Source: Semisulcospira habei
Lineage: Eukaryota > Mollusca > Gastropoda > Semisulcospiridae
Reading direction: 5' to 3'
NCBI GenBank assembly: GCA_036245525.1
Contig: BTPG01000005.1
Span: forward strand, 208,167,242-208,231,241
Length of the DNA: 64,000 nt
In this document: in pieces, positions 48,316 to 60,740 of the stretch
How positions within the stretch are numbered: the first letter of the stretch is position 1
Layout of the letters: every line of letters begins with the position of its first letter
Position numbers and translations under genes: made by a program
The notes under the pieces: model-generated
Seen by the model: only the letters and a program-made list of their open reading frames with translations
What the model was told of the DNA's origin: nothing
Database searches by the model: none

Positions 48316-50660
48316 GAGATGCACCCTAAGGGTTACCTTGCCGATCCCAAGCCCAGATAAAGGGGGAGGGTTGGGCATAGGGCTAGCAACCCTACTCCGG
48401 AAAACAATTCCTGCTACAGAAACGCCAACAGAGAATCAACAAGAAAACTCAGCCCTGGAAAGAGAGAGGTCTTCAACAAGAAGATTTATTTTTTCAACAT
48501 GTAGTGAAAGCCGGAAGTCTCTGGAAGCTACAAGGCCGATACCCTTTCTTTCGACCAGGGCAATCAACATTGGTACATGGAACGTAAGAACCATGTGGGA
48601 GACAGGAAAAATATTTCAAGTAGCGGCGGAGATGAAGAACTACAACCTTGCCTTTCTTGGAGTTAGCGAGACTAGATGGACACAATCTGGACAGAAGCAA
48701 CTAGCCTCAGGAGAGATGCTGTTGTATTCTGGACATGAAGAGGACAACGCCCCTAACACACAAGGCATTGATGCTCTCAAAAGAAACACAAAGAGCACTC
48801 ATAGGATGGGCATCTCATGGGCTCAGAATTATTACAGCTTTCTTCCGTACCAAGATGGAGAAGATCAAGATGAACGTTATTCAATGTTGCGCACCCACCA
48901 ACGACAGCGATGAAACCATCAAGGATCAGTTTTATGAGAGACTACAGTATATCATAGAGACGTATCCAGAAAGGACTTCATCATTTTGATGGGGGACCTT
49001 AATGCCAAGATAGCAACGGATAACTATCGATATGAAGAAGTGATGGGGGCGCCATGGACTAGGAGATATAAACAAGAATGGGGAGAGGCTGGCAGACCTG
49101 TACGCATCGAATAACTTGGTCATCGGTGGCAGCGTTTACCCCCACAAAAACATTCACAAGGTCACATGGGGTTCTCCAGAACACACAACGAAAAACCAGA
49201 TTGACAACATCTGCATCAGTAAAAAATTCAGAAGGTCCATGCAAGATGTGAGAGCAAAGAGAGGAGCGGACGTGGCCTCGGACCATCATCTCGTGGTGGC
49301 CAGGCTAAAACTGAAACTAAAGAACAACTGGACAACAGCGCACAGGGCACAACAGAAATACAACACCGCCTTCCTAAAAGGCACTACCAAGCTGCAAGAG
49401 TTCAAGTTGACCCTCAGCAACAAGTTTCAAGTATTACAAAAGCTGCTGGAAGAGGAGGAAGGTACCTCGAGAGCAAGTGGGAAGGAATTAAAGAAGCAGT
49501 TACATCAACATGCCAGGAAGTGCTTGGCCCCAAGAAGTACCAACATAAAGAATGGATCTCTGTTGACACGCTGAGTAAGATTTATAAGAGGAAGAACAAG
49601 AAGATGGCCGTCAACAACAGCCGAACTTGAGCAGAGAAAGCCAAGGCACAAGCAGAGTACACAGGCGCAAATAACCGAACGAAGAAGAGCATTAGAGTAG
49701 ACAAGCAGAACTATGTGGACGACCTGTCAACCAAAGCAGAACAAGCAGTTAGAGAGGGCAACATGAAAGAACTTAACAACACCAACAAGAAGCTAGCAGG
49801 GAAGTACAGTAGACCCGAACGTCCGGTGCTGGGTCACGAAGCACATCAAGGAGGTCTTAAACAGAAAAAGAAAGCTTTTGAAGAGAAGAACAAAGAACAA
49901 TTACGGATAGTACAAAAAGAACTGAAAAGAGAGCTTAGCAAGGGGAAGGAAGCATATCGAAAAAAGACAGAAAAACAGTTTGAGTCTGGTAACATGAAAC
50001 GGGTTTGGAGGGTATGAATCTGATGGGTGGGAACAAGAAGCAAAAGGCAATTTTGATATTGAGCAAAACTACGGACTATGCCAACAACTTAAATCAGTTT
50101 TATGCAAGATTTGATTGTCATGATTTTGAGCATGAGAGGAAACAGGTCAAGGAAATGCTAGTTAGTGGACCTAAACACATGCAAAGTGAAGTGATTGTGG
50201 TGACTGAGGAGGAGGTGTTTAGCGTACTTAAACAGTCTGGGCCAGATGGTGTTAGATCAAATTTGTTAAAATTATGCGCTGAACAACTGTACCGAATTCT
50301 TTGCTATATCTTTAACATGTGCTTACCCAGAGACCATCAGCAACAATGAACTCTGGAATAAAACCAGTCAGCTGCCTGCAGAAGAAGAAATTTAAAAAAA
50401 CGACGTTGGAGATATAGGACACACCTTACGTAAGCCAGCAGACAGCATCACCAGGAAAGCCCTAGCATGGAACCCACAGGGCAAGTGGAAAAGAAGCAAA
50501 CCAAGAAACACGTGGCGCCGAGAACTGGATGCAGACCTTAAGACCATGAAGATGACCTGAAACCAACTGGAGAGGAGAACCCAGGACAGAGACTCTTGGA
50601 TATCCCTTGTAGGCGGCCTATGCCCCAGTAGGGGTGTAAGGCATAAGTAAGTAAGTAAAG
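48316..50660 (+). mobile_element. LINE (RTE-like), internally damaged
   Basis: The leader GGGAGGGTTGGGCATAGGGC is followed by endonuclease INIGTWNVRTMWETGK (about 48,560), LGVSETRW, then VYPHKNIHKVTWGSPEHTTK and GADVASDHHLVVARLKL (49,116-49,320), all in shifting frames. The RT core is missing or replaced: 50,005-50,349 reads an RT N-terminal fragment (EEEVFSVLKQSGPDGVRSNL) of a different type. The end has [20 protein letters not shown] then [10 protein letters not shown] and a (TAAG)n tail. Dead copy inserted in the satellite array. Confidence 0.8.
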
Positions 50661-50665
50661 GGGGC

Positions 50666-50921
50666 TTCAGCCAATACCGTCTGATGGCAAAACAATGCGT
50701 TGTTCCCTCTAATGCTTATTATTTTTGAAAAAAAAGAAATGCTTCCTAAAAACGATGGACTGTGCCCTTTAATGCCTATCCTTTTGAATAGGGAAATGCT
50801 TCCGGAACACATTCATAACTGTTTTAGATGGCCCTATGGCGTCTATCATATGTTAAGAGACAACAAATGTCGTAAGGACTGGCCCCCAGATGGCTTCTCA
50901 GACAGTGTGGGAGCTTCAGCC
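50666..50921. repeat. ~185-bp satellite array, segment 2
   Basis: A truncated monomer plus one full monomer, ending GGGAGCTTCAGCCAAT where the next LINE tail begins. Confidence 0.85.
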
Positions 50922-51109
50922 AATAATAATAATAATAATAATAATAATTACGGTATTTATAATGCGCTTATCTTATAATAATTATAACTTTAAGCGCGCA
51001 CTCACAACTCACGCACGCATGCGCACGCTTTAGACAACGACTCACGTACCACAAATAGTGAAATACATTACGACAGTCAGCTTGGGGTGAGGAGTGTGGT
51101 GGTATAATG

Positions 51110-52870
51110 CTAGAACTGTTGAAAGAGGTGAGTTTTGAGGGCGGACTGGAAGGAGGAGAGAGAGTGTTTCTGACGGAGAGAGAGTGGGAGAGTGTTCCAG
51201 GTGGATGGACCGTATACTGAGAAGGAGCGGGGACCGAAAGTGCTGAGTTTGGTGCGGGGGATGTGGAGGCGGATTGGGTCGGAGGCGGAGCGGAGGGAGC
51301 GGGGAGGAGTGTAGGGGTGAAGTAAGTTTGAGAGATAGGCAGGAGCGCAGTTGTTCAGGGATTTGTAGCAGAGAGACAGAATCTTGTATTGGATGCGTTG
51401 GAGGATGGGAAGCCAGTGAAGGAGTTTGAGCAGGGGAGTGATGTGGTAGGATTTTTTTCTTTCTGAGGACGAGGCGGGCAGCATTGTTCTGGACGCGCTG
51501 GAGAGTGAAAGTGGTGGAGTGAGGGAGGCCGGAAAGGAGAGAGTTGCAGTAGTCGATGCGAGATAGGATGAGAGAGACAGCAAGTTTGGTGGCAGCTTCA
51601 GTAGTGAGGTATTTTCTGATCTGACTGATGCGGCGGAGGTGGAAATAGCATGCCTGGGCCGTGGCGGAGACGAAGCTGGTCATGGAAAGAGAGGAATCGA
51701 GGATAACGCCAAGGTTTTTGACCGAGTCAGAGAGGGAGATGGGGGTGCTGTCGAGTTGAAGGTGGAGAGAGGTAGGGAGCTGGGAAAGTTTCTGGCGAGT
51801 GCCTACCAGCATGGCTTCCGTTTTGTCGTCATTCAGTTTAAGCTTGTTTGCTGTCATCCAGTTTTTCACGTCTTCGTAGCAGTCAGCCGTGCGAGTTAGT
51901 AGTGACTGAGTGTTGTCGAGTTTGTCTTTGTCTAGTAGTTGTAAGTCGTCAGCGTAGAGGTGGTGGTTTATGTGGTGAGACTGGATGATGTTGGACAGGG
52001 GAGAGGTGTAGAGTGTGAAAAGGACCGGGCCCAGGACGGACCCCTGGGAACTCCGCAGGAGAGCGTGGCTGGGTTGGAGGAGACGCCGTCGATGGTGACG
52101 GACTGCTGTCTGTTGGAGAGGTAGGAGAGAAACCAGGAGTGAGCAGAGTCAGTGATGCCAAAGGAGTGGTGAAGGCGGTGGAGGAGGATAGAGTGGTATA
52201 TAGTGTCGAAGGCGGCAGAGAGGTCGAGTAGCGTAAGAAGGGAGATGTTGCCCGAGTCGGTGGAGAGAAGCAGGTCGTTTAAGATATGTAGAAAGGCTGT
52301 TTCAGTGCTGTGATGTTTGCGATAGGCACACTGGAAGGGACTGAGGAGGTTGTTGTCGGCGAGGTGGAGGTTGAGCTGGATGAGAATGACCTTCTCAAGA
52401 AGCTTGAACAGGAAAGAGAGATTGGAGACTGGGCGATAGTTTTTGAGTTCGTTTGTGTCGAGGTTGTGTTTTTTGAGGAGAGGACGGACGATGGCGGACT
52501 TGAAGATATCAGGGACGGAGCCGTTCTCTAGAGATGTGTTGATGATGTCGGTAATGAAGGGCAGAAGTTTTGGAAGGCCGTCCCGGTAGAGAGAAGCTGG
52601 GAGAGGGTCTAGTTCGCAGGTTTTGAGAGGCATGGACTTTATGGTCTTGGGGACTTCGTCCTGAGAGACGGACCGGAAGGACGAGAGGGGGGTGCCGGAA
52701 AAGGGGGTGTCGGGAGGGCAAGGCGGAGAAGGCAGAGTGTCGAGTGTGTTGCGCAGAGTTTGGATTTTGTCGGGAAAATAGGTGGAAAAAGCGGACGGGA
52801 GTTTTTCTTTGCTGTGTGTGTTGGGGAGAGGAAAGTCTTTAGAAATGCCTAGAAGTGTGTTCATGGTAGC
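51110..52870 (-). pseudogene. LINE reverse transcriptase, frameshifted
   Basis: 52,864-51,968 reads KSAIVRPLLKKHNLD, LKNYRPVSNLSFLFKLLEKV, LLTLLDLSAAFDTIYHSILL (catalytic Asp) and breaks at GVPRGPSW by a one-base shift. The catalytic [16 protein letters not shown] lies near 51,920-51,960. It continues with [20 protein letters not shown] and ends in [41 protein letters not shown]. Motif order and wording fit the L2/CR1 group. Confidence 0.85.
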
Positions 52871-54401
52871 GTAGAGGGTTTTGGAAGAAGTGGATTCCAG
52901 GATTTTGTTTTTGGAGGTGTTTACGTTTGGAGTCGGAGATCATTCTGCAGACTTTGGATCTAGTTGTTTGGAAGATCTGTCTGTGAACGGTGAGGTCAGA
53001 TGAGCGCCAGCGGCGTTCCGCTTGTCGGCGCTCGCGCTTGGCCTCAGCTATGTCGTCAGTGAGCCAGGGGGAGGGGGGTCGGTTGGGTATGGAGCAGGTG
53101 GTGACAGGTGCATGGGTGTCTAGAAGTTTTCGAAGGGAGGAGTCGAAATGGGATGCAAGATCAGGAGAGGAGGCGGGGTCCAGGAGGAGGTCGACAGGTT
53201 CGTCGAAGAAGCTCTCTCGGTTGACAGATTTTAGTTTGCGACGAGAGACAAGGAGCTTGGGTTTTTTTCGGGGGAGGTAGGTTGAGGGAGACGAGAATAG
53301 CGAGGTGGTCAGAGGGAAGCACAGAGGAGGTGTCAGAGTCGAGAAAGAGTTGATCGGAGGTGCGGGTGATGATCCAGTCGAGGGTGTGGCCGAGTCGGTG
53401 GGTGGGTTTGGTGATGTATTGTGTAAGATTGTGGTTTGAAAATGATGTGCAAAGGCGTTTTGTGTCAGGGTGGTCGGGTTTGTCGAAGTGGAAGTTAAAG
53501 TCGCCAAGAAGGATGTGTTTTCCGGGTCGTGTGCTATAGTGGTCGAGGTCAAACTCGGTGAGGAACATGGAGTTTGTGAGTTTGTTTTGAGAGCTTGGAG
53601 GGGGGCGATAGATACATGAAAAGATGAGGGACTGGCCAGGGAGTGTTGCTACGGCCTCGACAGATTCAAAAGAGGGATGAGCAAAAGGTAGAGACTGAGA
53701 GAAGAAGAGGTGAGCGGAAAGACAGTCCCTGTAGATGATGGCAATGCCACCCCCTCTGGAAGCGCGCGGGAAGGAGGCCAGGCAGTAACCACTCGGAGTG
53801 ACGCTGGCGATGATGGGTTCATCGCCAGCTGATTGATTGTATTGATTGTACATTGCTTAACGTCCCGACAGCAACAAGGCTTTCTCAGGACGTGCCTGCA
53901 CTGCTTGTGAAAAAAAACTAAACAGAAAATTGAATGTATGTCGCCAGCCGGTCAAATACATTAAATAAACCTACAACATGGGGCATAAATAAAGCTAAGA
54001 CCATTTAGCAACACACATCCAATATCAAGAGCTACAGGCAGTGCAGACAGTAGGGAGAGTTTTAAAAAGGCAAATACAGGTGAATGGACAAAGGGTAGAC
54101 AGAAACACATGCCCCAGAATAGAGAGAAAACCCCACCCTGTGGGGCTGACCAGGGTGACCCTGGGAACTAAAAAATACCTAACCCCACCCAAGTCCCCCA
54201 GGGCAGACCCGGGTGGGGCTCATCGCCAGCTGAGCGGAGCCACGTTTCGGTGATCACGACAACATCTAGGTCATTGTCTAGAATGAAATCTGAAATCACG
54301 TCGGCTTTGCCATCTTTGCAGACAGACTGTGCATTGAAAAGACACAGTTTTAGGTTGGGTGAGACAGAAGAAGGAGAAGAAACGGACGAAGAAGAGGACA
54401 A
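52839..54401 (-). pseudogene. LINE endonuclease and linker, interrupted by a SINE
   Basis: 54,401-54,235 has LKLCLFNAQSVCKDGKADVI and VVITETWLRSAGDEP (catalytic Glu). After the SINE, 53,818 resumes IIASVTPSGYCLASFPRA, then LSFSCIYRPP-like, ILLGDFNFHFDKP, YITKPTHRLGHTLDWIITR and SVLPSDHLAILV (catalytic D-H). The linker to RT follows in 52,839-53,552 (SIPNRPPSPWLTDDIAEAKR). Apart from the SINE and a frame change near 53,250 it is well preserved. Confidence 0.85.
53833..54219 (-). mobile_element. SINE-like element, copy 2
   Basis: Same family as 22,722-23,118. TCATCGCCAGCTGA occurs on both sides (53,819 and 54,220), a 14-bp target-site duplication inside the LINE endonuclease. Confidence 0.92.
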
Positions 54402-54635
54402 AGGAGGAGGAGGGTGGGGAGGGGGAAAAGAGGGTGGAGGGGGGAAAGATGAGGGAGGGGGGGAGGGGGAGGAGGAAAAGACGGGGAAGGAGAACCGGGC
54501 AAGAAAGCGGATGCGAGAGGGGGAGGAGAAAGGGGGAGGAAGGAGAGTATGAAAAGATGAGGAAGAGCGAGGGGGAGGGTGAAGGGGGAGGAGGGGACGA
54601 GGAGGAAAAAGCAGGCGAAAGAGGAGGGGGTGGGA

Positions 54636-55032
54636 TTGATTGATTGATTGTACATTGCTTAACGTCCCGACAGCAACAAGACTTTCTCAGGACGTGCCTG
54701 CACTGCTTGTGAAAAAAAAAACAACAACAACTAAACAGAACATTGAATGTATGTCGCCAGCCGGTCAAATACATTAAATAAACCTAACACATGGGGCCTA
54801 AATAAAGCTAAGACCATTTAGCAACACACATCCAATATCAAGAGCTACAGGCAGTGCAGACAGTAGGGAGAGTTTTAAAAAGGCAAATACAGGTAAATGG
54901 ACCTCGGGTAGACAGAAACACCTGCCCCAGAATAGAGAGAAAAACTCACCCTGTGGGGCTGACCAGGGTGACCCTGGGAACTAAAAAGTACCTAACCCCA
55001 CCCAAGTCCCCCAGGGCAGACCCGGGTGGGGA
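54636..55032 (-). mobile_element. SINE-like element, copy 3
   Basis: Flanked by GGAGGGGGTGGGA on both sides; inserted in the LINE 5' region. Confidence 0.88.
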
Positions 55033-55331
55033 AGGAGGGGGTGGGAGGAGGGAGGGGGACGAGGGTGGGGGACGAGAGCAGGGAGCGGTAGGTGAGGAAG
55101 ACAAGAGAAGAAATGGGAGAAGAAGGGATCAATCAATGAATCAATGAATCAATGAAACTTTATTTTACAACGGTTTAGGCATTGACATCTACAACTACAA
55201 GACTAACTACAAATATACATACATATAAGTAAACATAATACTTGCAAAGAGATGACAACACTATTCACATAGACAGACATATTCATAGACTCACAGACAC
55301 CCCCCACCCCACCCACCCCCCTTCACACATA

Positions 55332-56131
55332 GATTGATTGATTGATTGTACATTGCTTAACGTCCCGACAGCAACAAGGCTTTCTCAGGACGTGCCTGCA
55401 CTGCTTGTGAAAAAAAACAACCAACTAAACAGAACATTGAATGTATGTCGCCAGCCGGTCAAACACATTAAATAAACCTAACACATGGGGCCTAAATAAA
55501 GCTAAGACCATTTAGCAACACACATCCAATATCAAGAGCTACAGGCAGTGCAGACAGTAGGGAGAGTTTAAAAAAGGCAAATACAGGTGAATGGTTGATT
55601 GATTGATTGTACATTGCTTAACGTCCCGACAGCAACAAGGCTTTCTCAGGACGTGCCTGCACTGCTTGTGAAAAAAAAACAACTAAACAGAACATTGAAT
55701 GTATGTCGCCAGCCGGTCAAATACATTAAATAAACCTAACACATGGGGCCTAAATAAAGCTAAGACCATTTAGCAACACACATCCAATATCAAGAGCTAC
55801 AGGCAGTGCAGACAGTAGGGAGAGTTTTAAAAAGGCAAATACAGGTGAATGGACCTCGGGTAGACAGAAACACGTGCCCCAGAATAGAGAGAAAAACTCA
55901 CCCTGTGGGGCTGACCAGGGTGACCCTGGGAACTAAAAAGTACCTAACCCCACCCAAGTCCCCCAGGGCAGACCCGGGTGGGGGACAGGTGAATGGACCT
56001 CGGGTAGACAGAAACACATGCCCCAGAATAGAGAGAAAACCCCACCCTGTGGGGCTGACCAGGGTGACCCTGGGAACTAAAAAATATACCTAACCCCACC
56101 CAAGTCCCCCAGGGCAGACCCGGGTGGGGTC
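55332..56131 (-). mobile_element. SINE-like element, copy 4, containing copy 5
   Basis: Outer target-site duplication CTTCACACATAG (55,320 and 56,132). A second copy of the same SINE (55,596-55,983) sits within it, with its own duplication ACAGGTGAATGG (55,584 and 55,985). Confidence 0.92.
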
Positions 56132-56283
56132 CTTCACACATAGAGCTAAGTAGTCCAAATGATAGATGAAAAGGATAACAGACTTAATTGGGAATAAATT
56201 GGACCCAGCATAAAAAGAAACATATAATACAAGTGGTTAAGTCATCCCTACGAGTGATCCACAAAATATTTGCAGATACCCTT

Positions 56284-57420
56284 TTAAAAACAGGCTAGCG
56301 AGGAGGCGGATTTTACATGGTCGGGAAGGGCATTCCAGATAAGTGCCCCTGAGAAGGATAAGCTAGTTTTATATAGATCGATCCTTGGTTTTGGGACTAT
56401 GAAAAGCTTTCTGATGTTTCCAAGCTTGGACTCAGACTTACGGAACAAAGTGGAGATGTACTCAGGTGTTTTGCGTTTCCACACTTTGAACATAAAGATT
56501 GCTTTGTTATATTTTAAATGATCTTGAAGTGGCAGGAGACCTGCTTTTGAGAGCTTTTCTTCAGTGCTTAGGTGTGGATCAGGGCAGATTATTTTGGCCG
56601 CTCGTCTGTGTAGGGAATTGAGTCTCTTTAAATGGACCTCACTACACCCATCCCATACCGATGACGCGTAATCGATATAAGAACGTATGTGAGCGTTATA
56701 AAATAGTTTACGGGTATCTGAATCAGTATAATATTTCAGTTTTGATAACATAAAGAGATTTTTGGCTACTATTTTGCATAAGGCGTCTGTATGAGCTTGC
56801 CATTTTAGCTGACTGTCGATTGTAATCCCCAGTACTCGATGTTCATTTACCTGTTCTACCTGACTACCTTTAAGTGAAAGGTTAAGTAATAGAGGCATTA
56901 TCTGCTGTTTTTGGCGCGTGGCGACTACCATCGATTTCGTTTTGGCTGGATGAACAACCATAGAATTGTTTATACACCAAGCTGATACTTCATGAAGACT
57001 TTGTTGTAGGTTGTCGGAAATTACCTGTATATCTTTACTAGTAGTATGAACTGAGGTGTCGTCAGCAAAAAGGTCGCATTGTACATCTTGGCAAGTAATA
57101 TGTAGAGGCAAATCATTGATAAATAAGCAAAACAGTAGAGGGCCCAGTACAGACCCTTGGGGCACACCGAAGCTTACATCTTTGAGAGAGGAGTATGAGC
57201 CATGAACAAGAACCTTTTGTTTTCTTTTAGTAAGGTAAGATGTGAAAAAAGCAACTGCGTCTCCGTTATTGAGGTATGTGTGAAGCTTAGCAGTCAGGAT
57301 AGTATGGTTAATCAGATCAAAAGCATTCTTAAAATCCAGATAGACTACTCCTGTTAACTGTGACTTATTCATACCCTTGAGCCATGTGTCAACAAGGCGT
57401 GTAAGTGCTGTGGGGAGAAG
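56284..57420 (-). pseudogene. LINE reverse transcriptase C-terminal two thirds
   Basis: An uninterrupted frame reads LTGVVYLDFKNAFDLINHTI (catalytic Asp), DVSFGVPQGSVLGPLLFCLF, QCDLFADDTSVHTTSK (FADD), LGITIDSQLKWQAHTD and YASSVWDGCSEVHLKRLNSL, ending LIWNALPDHVKSASSLACF. The RT fingers are absent because of 5' truncation. The open frame runs on through a G run and (AC)n repeats to 58,011, but that part is not protein-coding. No stop interrupts the RT part, so the insertion is recent. Confidence 0.87.
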
Positions 57421-57711
57421 GCGGGGGGGGGGGGGGGGGGGGGGGGCGGGGGAAGGGGTGGAAGGACATAGGAAAAGGGAAAGAAGTGTGTGGTTGTGGG
57501 TGTCGTGGTGAGTCGTGCCTTCTGCTAATTCCACCCCTGCGGCCTCTCTTTCGCGACCGGATGCCACGTAAGGCATTTGCAACACTGTCGGCTGCACCGG
57601 CCGCGCGGTAGGTGGCGTGGCGACATAGAGATAGCAGTTGTTGGCGTGTGTATCTGATGAGCATGATTGTTTGTGAGGACAGGAAAGCGAAAAGACGGGA
57701 CGTGGTGCAGT

Positions 57712-57783
<72 letters not shown>

Positions 57784-57847
57784 GGTGTGTGTGTGAGCGG
57801 TGTGGTAGGGGAGCGACCTGATAATACGCAAGGGAGAAAAAGTACAG

Positions 57848-57938
<91 letters not shown>

Positions 57939-58397
57939 CGGTGTGTGTGTGTGCCGGTATGTGTGTGAGTGTGGTAGGGGAGGGACGCTGATAATACGCA
58001 AAACCCAACACTGAAAGGACAGAAGATTACAAGCGGAAAAATCCCGGTCGGTCAGCGGCGAGATCACAGGTGGGGGGTGGGGGGGGTGGGGGGGGGACGA
58101 GATGTCGACGGGAAGTAACAAATTTAGGGCAGCACACGTAAAACCTATAGGACGGTAGGAACACGAACAACAAGCAGCAATAGATGCGGGTAGCGAACAG
58201 ACTCACACAGTAAACACTTCGCACACTAGGCGTAGCACGTAAAAACAGGGCGGTGGAAAAGGCCCGCAACCGGCCACGCTGCGGGGGAGGCAAAATGGCG
58301 ACGTAAACAAAGTTCAAACGATAAACACTATTCAATACGATACCAAATCAGCAGCAAGCAGATCCGACGAAAAACAAGCATACAATCCTCATCAGCA
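57421..58397. repeat. G runs and two (GT)n microsatellites
   Basis: G run 57,422-57,446; GT repeats at about 57,715-57,782 and 57,851-57,950 with related flanks (GTGTGGTAGGGGAG; CTGATAATACGCAA), suggesting a ~150-bp local duplication. G/T-rich 58,070-58,095. No gene recognised. Confidence 0.9.
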
Positions 58398-58620
58398 ATA
58401 CCGTCTGATGGCAAAACAATGCGTTTGTGCCCTCTAATGCCTATCATTTTTCAGTAGGGAAATGCTTTCTGAACACATTCATAACTGTTTTATATGGCCC
58501 TTTGTCGTCCATTATAGGTTTAGAGACCAAAAATGTAAGGACTGGGTCCCAAACAGCTTCTCAGTCAGTGTAGGGGTGCTTCAGCCAATAACGTCTGATG
58601 ACAAAACGATGCGTTGTGCC
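58398..58620. repeat. ~185-bp satellite array, segment 3
   Basis: One monomer and the start of the next; resumes where the array was interrupted at 50,921. Confidence 0.85.
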
Positions 58621-58925
58621 GTCTATTGCTCATCATCATCATCATCAGTCCCTTGCCCGAACTGGGCGTTGGGGGGACTGAAAGGCAGCAGCAACAGACA
58701 GTGCTCTCCACTGAGTTCTATTTTGGGTGGTGGCAAGCAAGTCTGGCATCTCGAGTTCGGTCCATTCTTTTATGTTTGCGACCCAACTCTTTCTCTGACG
58801 ACCTCGCCGACGACTTCCTTCGAGAGTGCCTTGGAGGATAGTCTTGGACAAGGTGTTGTGTCGGGTCACGTGGCCAAACCAAGCAAGCTTGCGCCGTTTC
58901 ACGGTTGCCAGAAGGGGTTCATGCT
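58620..58925 (-). mobile_element. LINE 3' end fragment
   Basis: RRKLAWFGHVTRHNTLSKTI then GRQRKSWVANIKEWT is the common C-terminus of LINE polyproteins; (GATGAT)n tail. TGCTCATCAT on both sides suggests a target-site duplication. Inserted within a satellite monomer. Confidence 0.85.
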
Positions 58926-59250
58926 CATCATTTTTTAAATAAGGAAATGCTTCCTGAACACATTCAAAACTGTTTTACATGGCCCTATCCCGTCCAGCAT
59001 AATTGAAAAGACCAAAAATGTTGTTAGGACCGTCCGCCACAAGGTTTCTGAGACAGTGTCGGGGTGCTTTAGCCAATACTGTCTGATGACAAAACGATGC
59101 GTTGTGCCCTCTAATGCTTATCATTTTTAAATATGGAAATGCTTTCTGAACACATTCATAACTGTTGTATGTGGTCCTATGCTTTTCATCATAGGTTAAG
59201 AGACCAAAAATTTCGTAAGGACGGGCGGCCAAGCACCTTCTCAGACAGTG
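58926..59250. repeat. ~185-bp satellite array, segment 4
   Basis: The rest of the interrupted monomer and one further monomer, ending in a G run and (GA)n at 59,251-59,283. Confidence 0.85.
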
Positions 59251-59283
59251 TAGGGGGGGGGGGGAGAGAGAGAGAGAGAGAGA

Positions 59284-59727
59284 TTAAGATACTGACAGTT
59301 TAACCCCACCATTAAAACAATGACAGAGTTCACACCTTTAACATTACAATTTTGGACATCACCGCCCATTTACCCGATCATAGTCTAATAAACTTGAAGA
59401 CATTTCAACCTCACCTGTATCAACAATGTCATCGTCCCCTTAAACAAAGGTATTTCGGATATTAACCCTATTGTCTCTATCAACACACTGCCTTTTTAAT
59501 GTACCTGTTCATTTAAAATAAAACTTAGTCAGCCTACCTGAATGCACACCGTTCACACACTCAAGAATATTCCAGACTGGGTCTATTCTCAGTCAGATAG
59601 CATTTCTCGGGAACTCGCTAGTGGCCTGTTGTGCATTTGAGGTGTGTACCCAGTATCTGCTTACTGAATAGCCGTGTTCACATTCCACCGGTTCACCGGC
59701 CCTTACAAAGCCCTCCCATTAGTGCAA
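59284..59727. other. No recognisable gene
   Basis: One plus-strand stretch (NITILDITAHLPDHSLINL near 59,330-59,395) vaguely resembles a LINE endonuclease D-H region, but neighbouring frames are closed. Otherwise featureless. Confidence 0.35.
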
Positions 59728-60030
59728 GCTGATTGATTTGATTCGTTCCGTGTTGAACGTCCACGGCACCGAAGTGATAATGGACGGCCCTGACGGGCGG
59801 GTTATGGGGGGACAGGGAAATCTATTGCCTATGGAGTACGACCTGAACACTGATCAACTCAGGCGCACTCCAATTGTGCCACTTTGATTTACCAGGACCT
59901 TTCAACGGACATGCTATTGAACAAATCCGTTTTGTTCTCCTGGATTATGAGTCCAGCTACCGGGGCCGGGACGGGATTCGAACCCACGACCCGGCGATTC
60001 CCTGCTCCGACGTTTAACAGCCTGAGCTTT
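59728..60030 (-). mobile_element. tRNA-derived SINE, minus strand
   Basis: GGATTCGAACCC near 59,973 is the complement of a B-box-like GGGTTCGAATCC, with GGGTCGTGGGTTCG context on the minus strand. The other end is a GATTGATTTGATT tail. Boundaries approximate. Confidence 0.55.
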
Positions 60031-60535
60031 TTCGGACTCGCACTAGTACAAGCGGTACACACGGTACATGTTAAATCAAACTGTCACCTACACATACCGT
60101 CCACACAAACCACCCCTTGCCTAGCGGATGCCCTAAAACACTTTTGTTTCATTAACAATACACATAGCAACAAGATTTCTCAGGAAAAATTGCGCCCCTT
60201 GTTAACCCGACTAGCTAACACTGAGCGCGGCTATCTGTTGTCTTTTAAAAATACACCAAACTCTAGGAAGACAGTCGGCTAGTTAAATAACCTAGCGGCT
60301 CCTGAAAATCACCTCACATTATCCTATTCCCTAACACCACGATATATTTTGAGAGATCAACAGGGTTGATTTTTGAGGAAGCTGCTAGCCGCTAACTTGT
60401 CACCGCCAACCCTTGCTGCGCAGGACTAACCTCACATAACCTTACAATTACGCCAGTCAACAAATGTGTGTATTATTCAACGTACTGTGATACTCGAGAT
60501 CTATAAAAAAAATTCCTTTAGCGATAGAACTTTAA
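60031..60535. other. No recognisable gene
   Basis: An open plus-strand stretch (NKISQEKLRPLLTRLANTER, 60,165-60,282) has no family that I recognise. Confidence 0.3.
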
Positions 60536-60740
60536 CCACTTTACTGCCGAGTAAAATCATACACCACACAACTACAAGAGGTAAAGGTCATCACGAGACC
60601 CGGCAACTGCGGGGGTTGATGATGATCAACACCGCTTGCTGAAACTAATTTGCATCTAATTTCTTTTTGACAGTTGGGGATCGTTGCCGGCGAATTCACA
60701 ATGATTGGAAAAAACACAGGCTGCGTCCACCGCCAGTAAT
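60536..60740. repeat. Hairpin family 2 copy
   Basis: ACAAGAGGTAAAGGTCATCA ... TGATGATCAACACCGCTTGC around a CCGGCAACTGCGGG centre. Confidence 0.55.

Larger units (their letters stand above)
50922..55128 (-). mobile_element. L2/CR1-like LINE, near full length, split by two SINEs
   Basis: Tail (AAT)n at 50,922-50,948; RT 51,042-52,864; endonuclease 53,161-54,401 (split by a SINE at 53,833-54,219); purine-rich 5' part to 55,128 (split by a SINE at 54,636-55,032). Related 3' fragment at 22,683-23,470. Confidence 0.85.
55131..57420 (-). mobile_element. 5'-truncated LINE (jockey/CR1-like), split by nested SINEs
   Basis: Tail side begins with (ATCAATGA)n and TTTATTTTACAACGG at 55,131; coding end at 56,284; 5' truncation at a G run (57,422-57,446). 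The (CAATGAAT)n tail resembles the (CAAT)n tail of the SINE family. Confidence 0.82.

Noticed and set aside
57421..58011. (HT)n N-terminal extension of the LINE RT frame
   Set aside because: It is translation of (AC)n microsatellites and a G run upstream of the 5' truncation point of the LINE.
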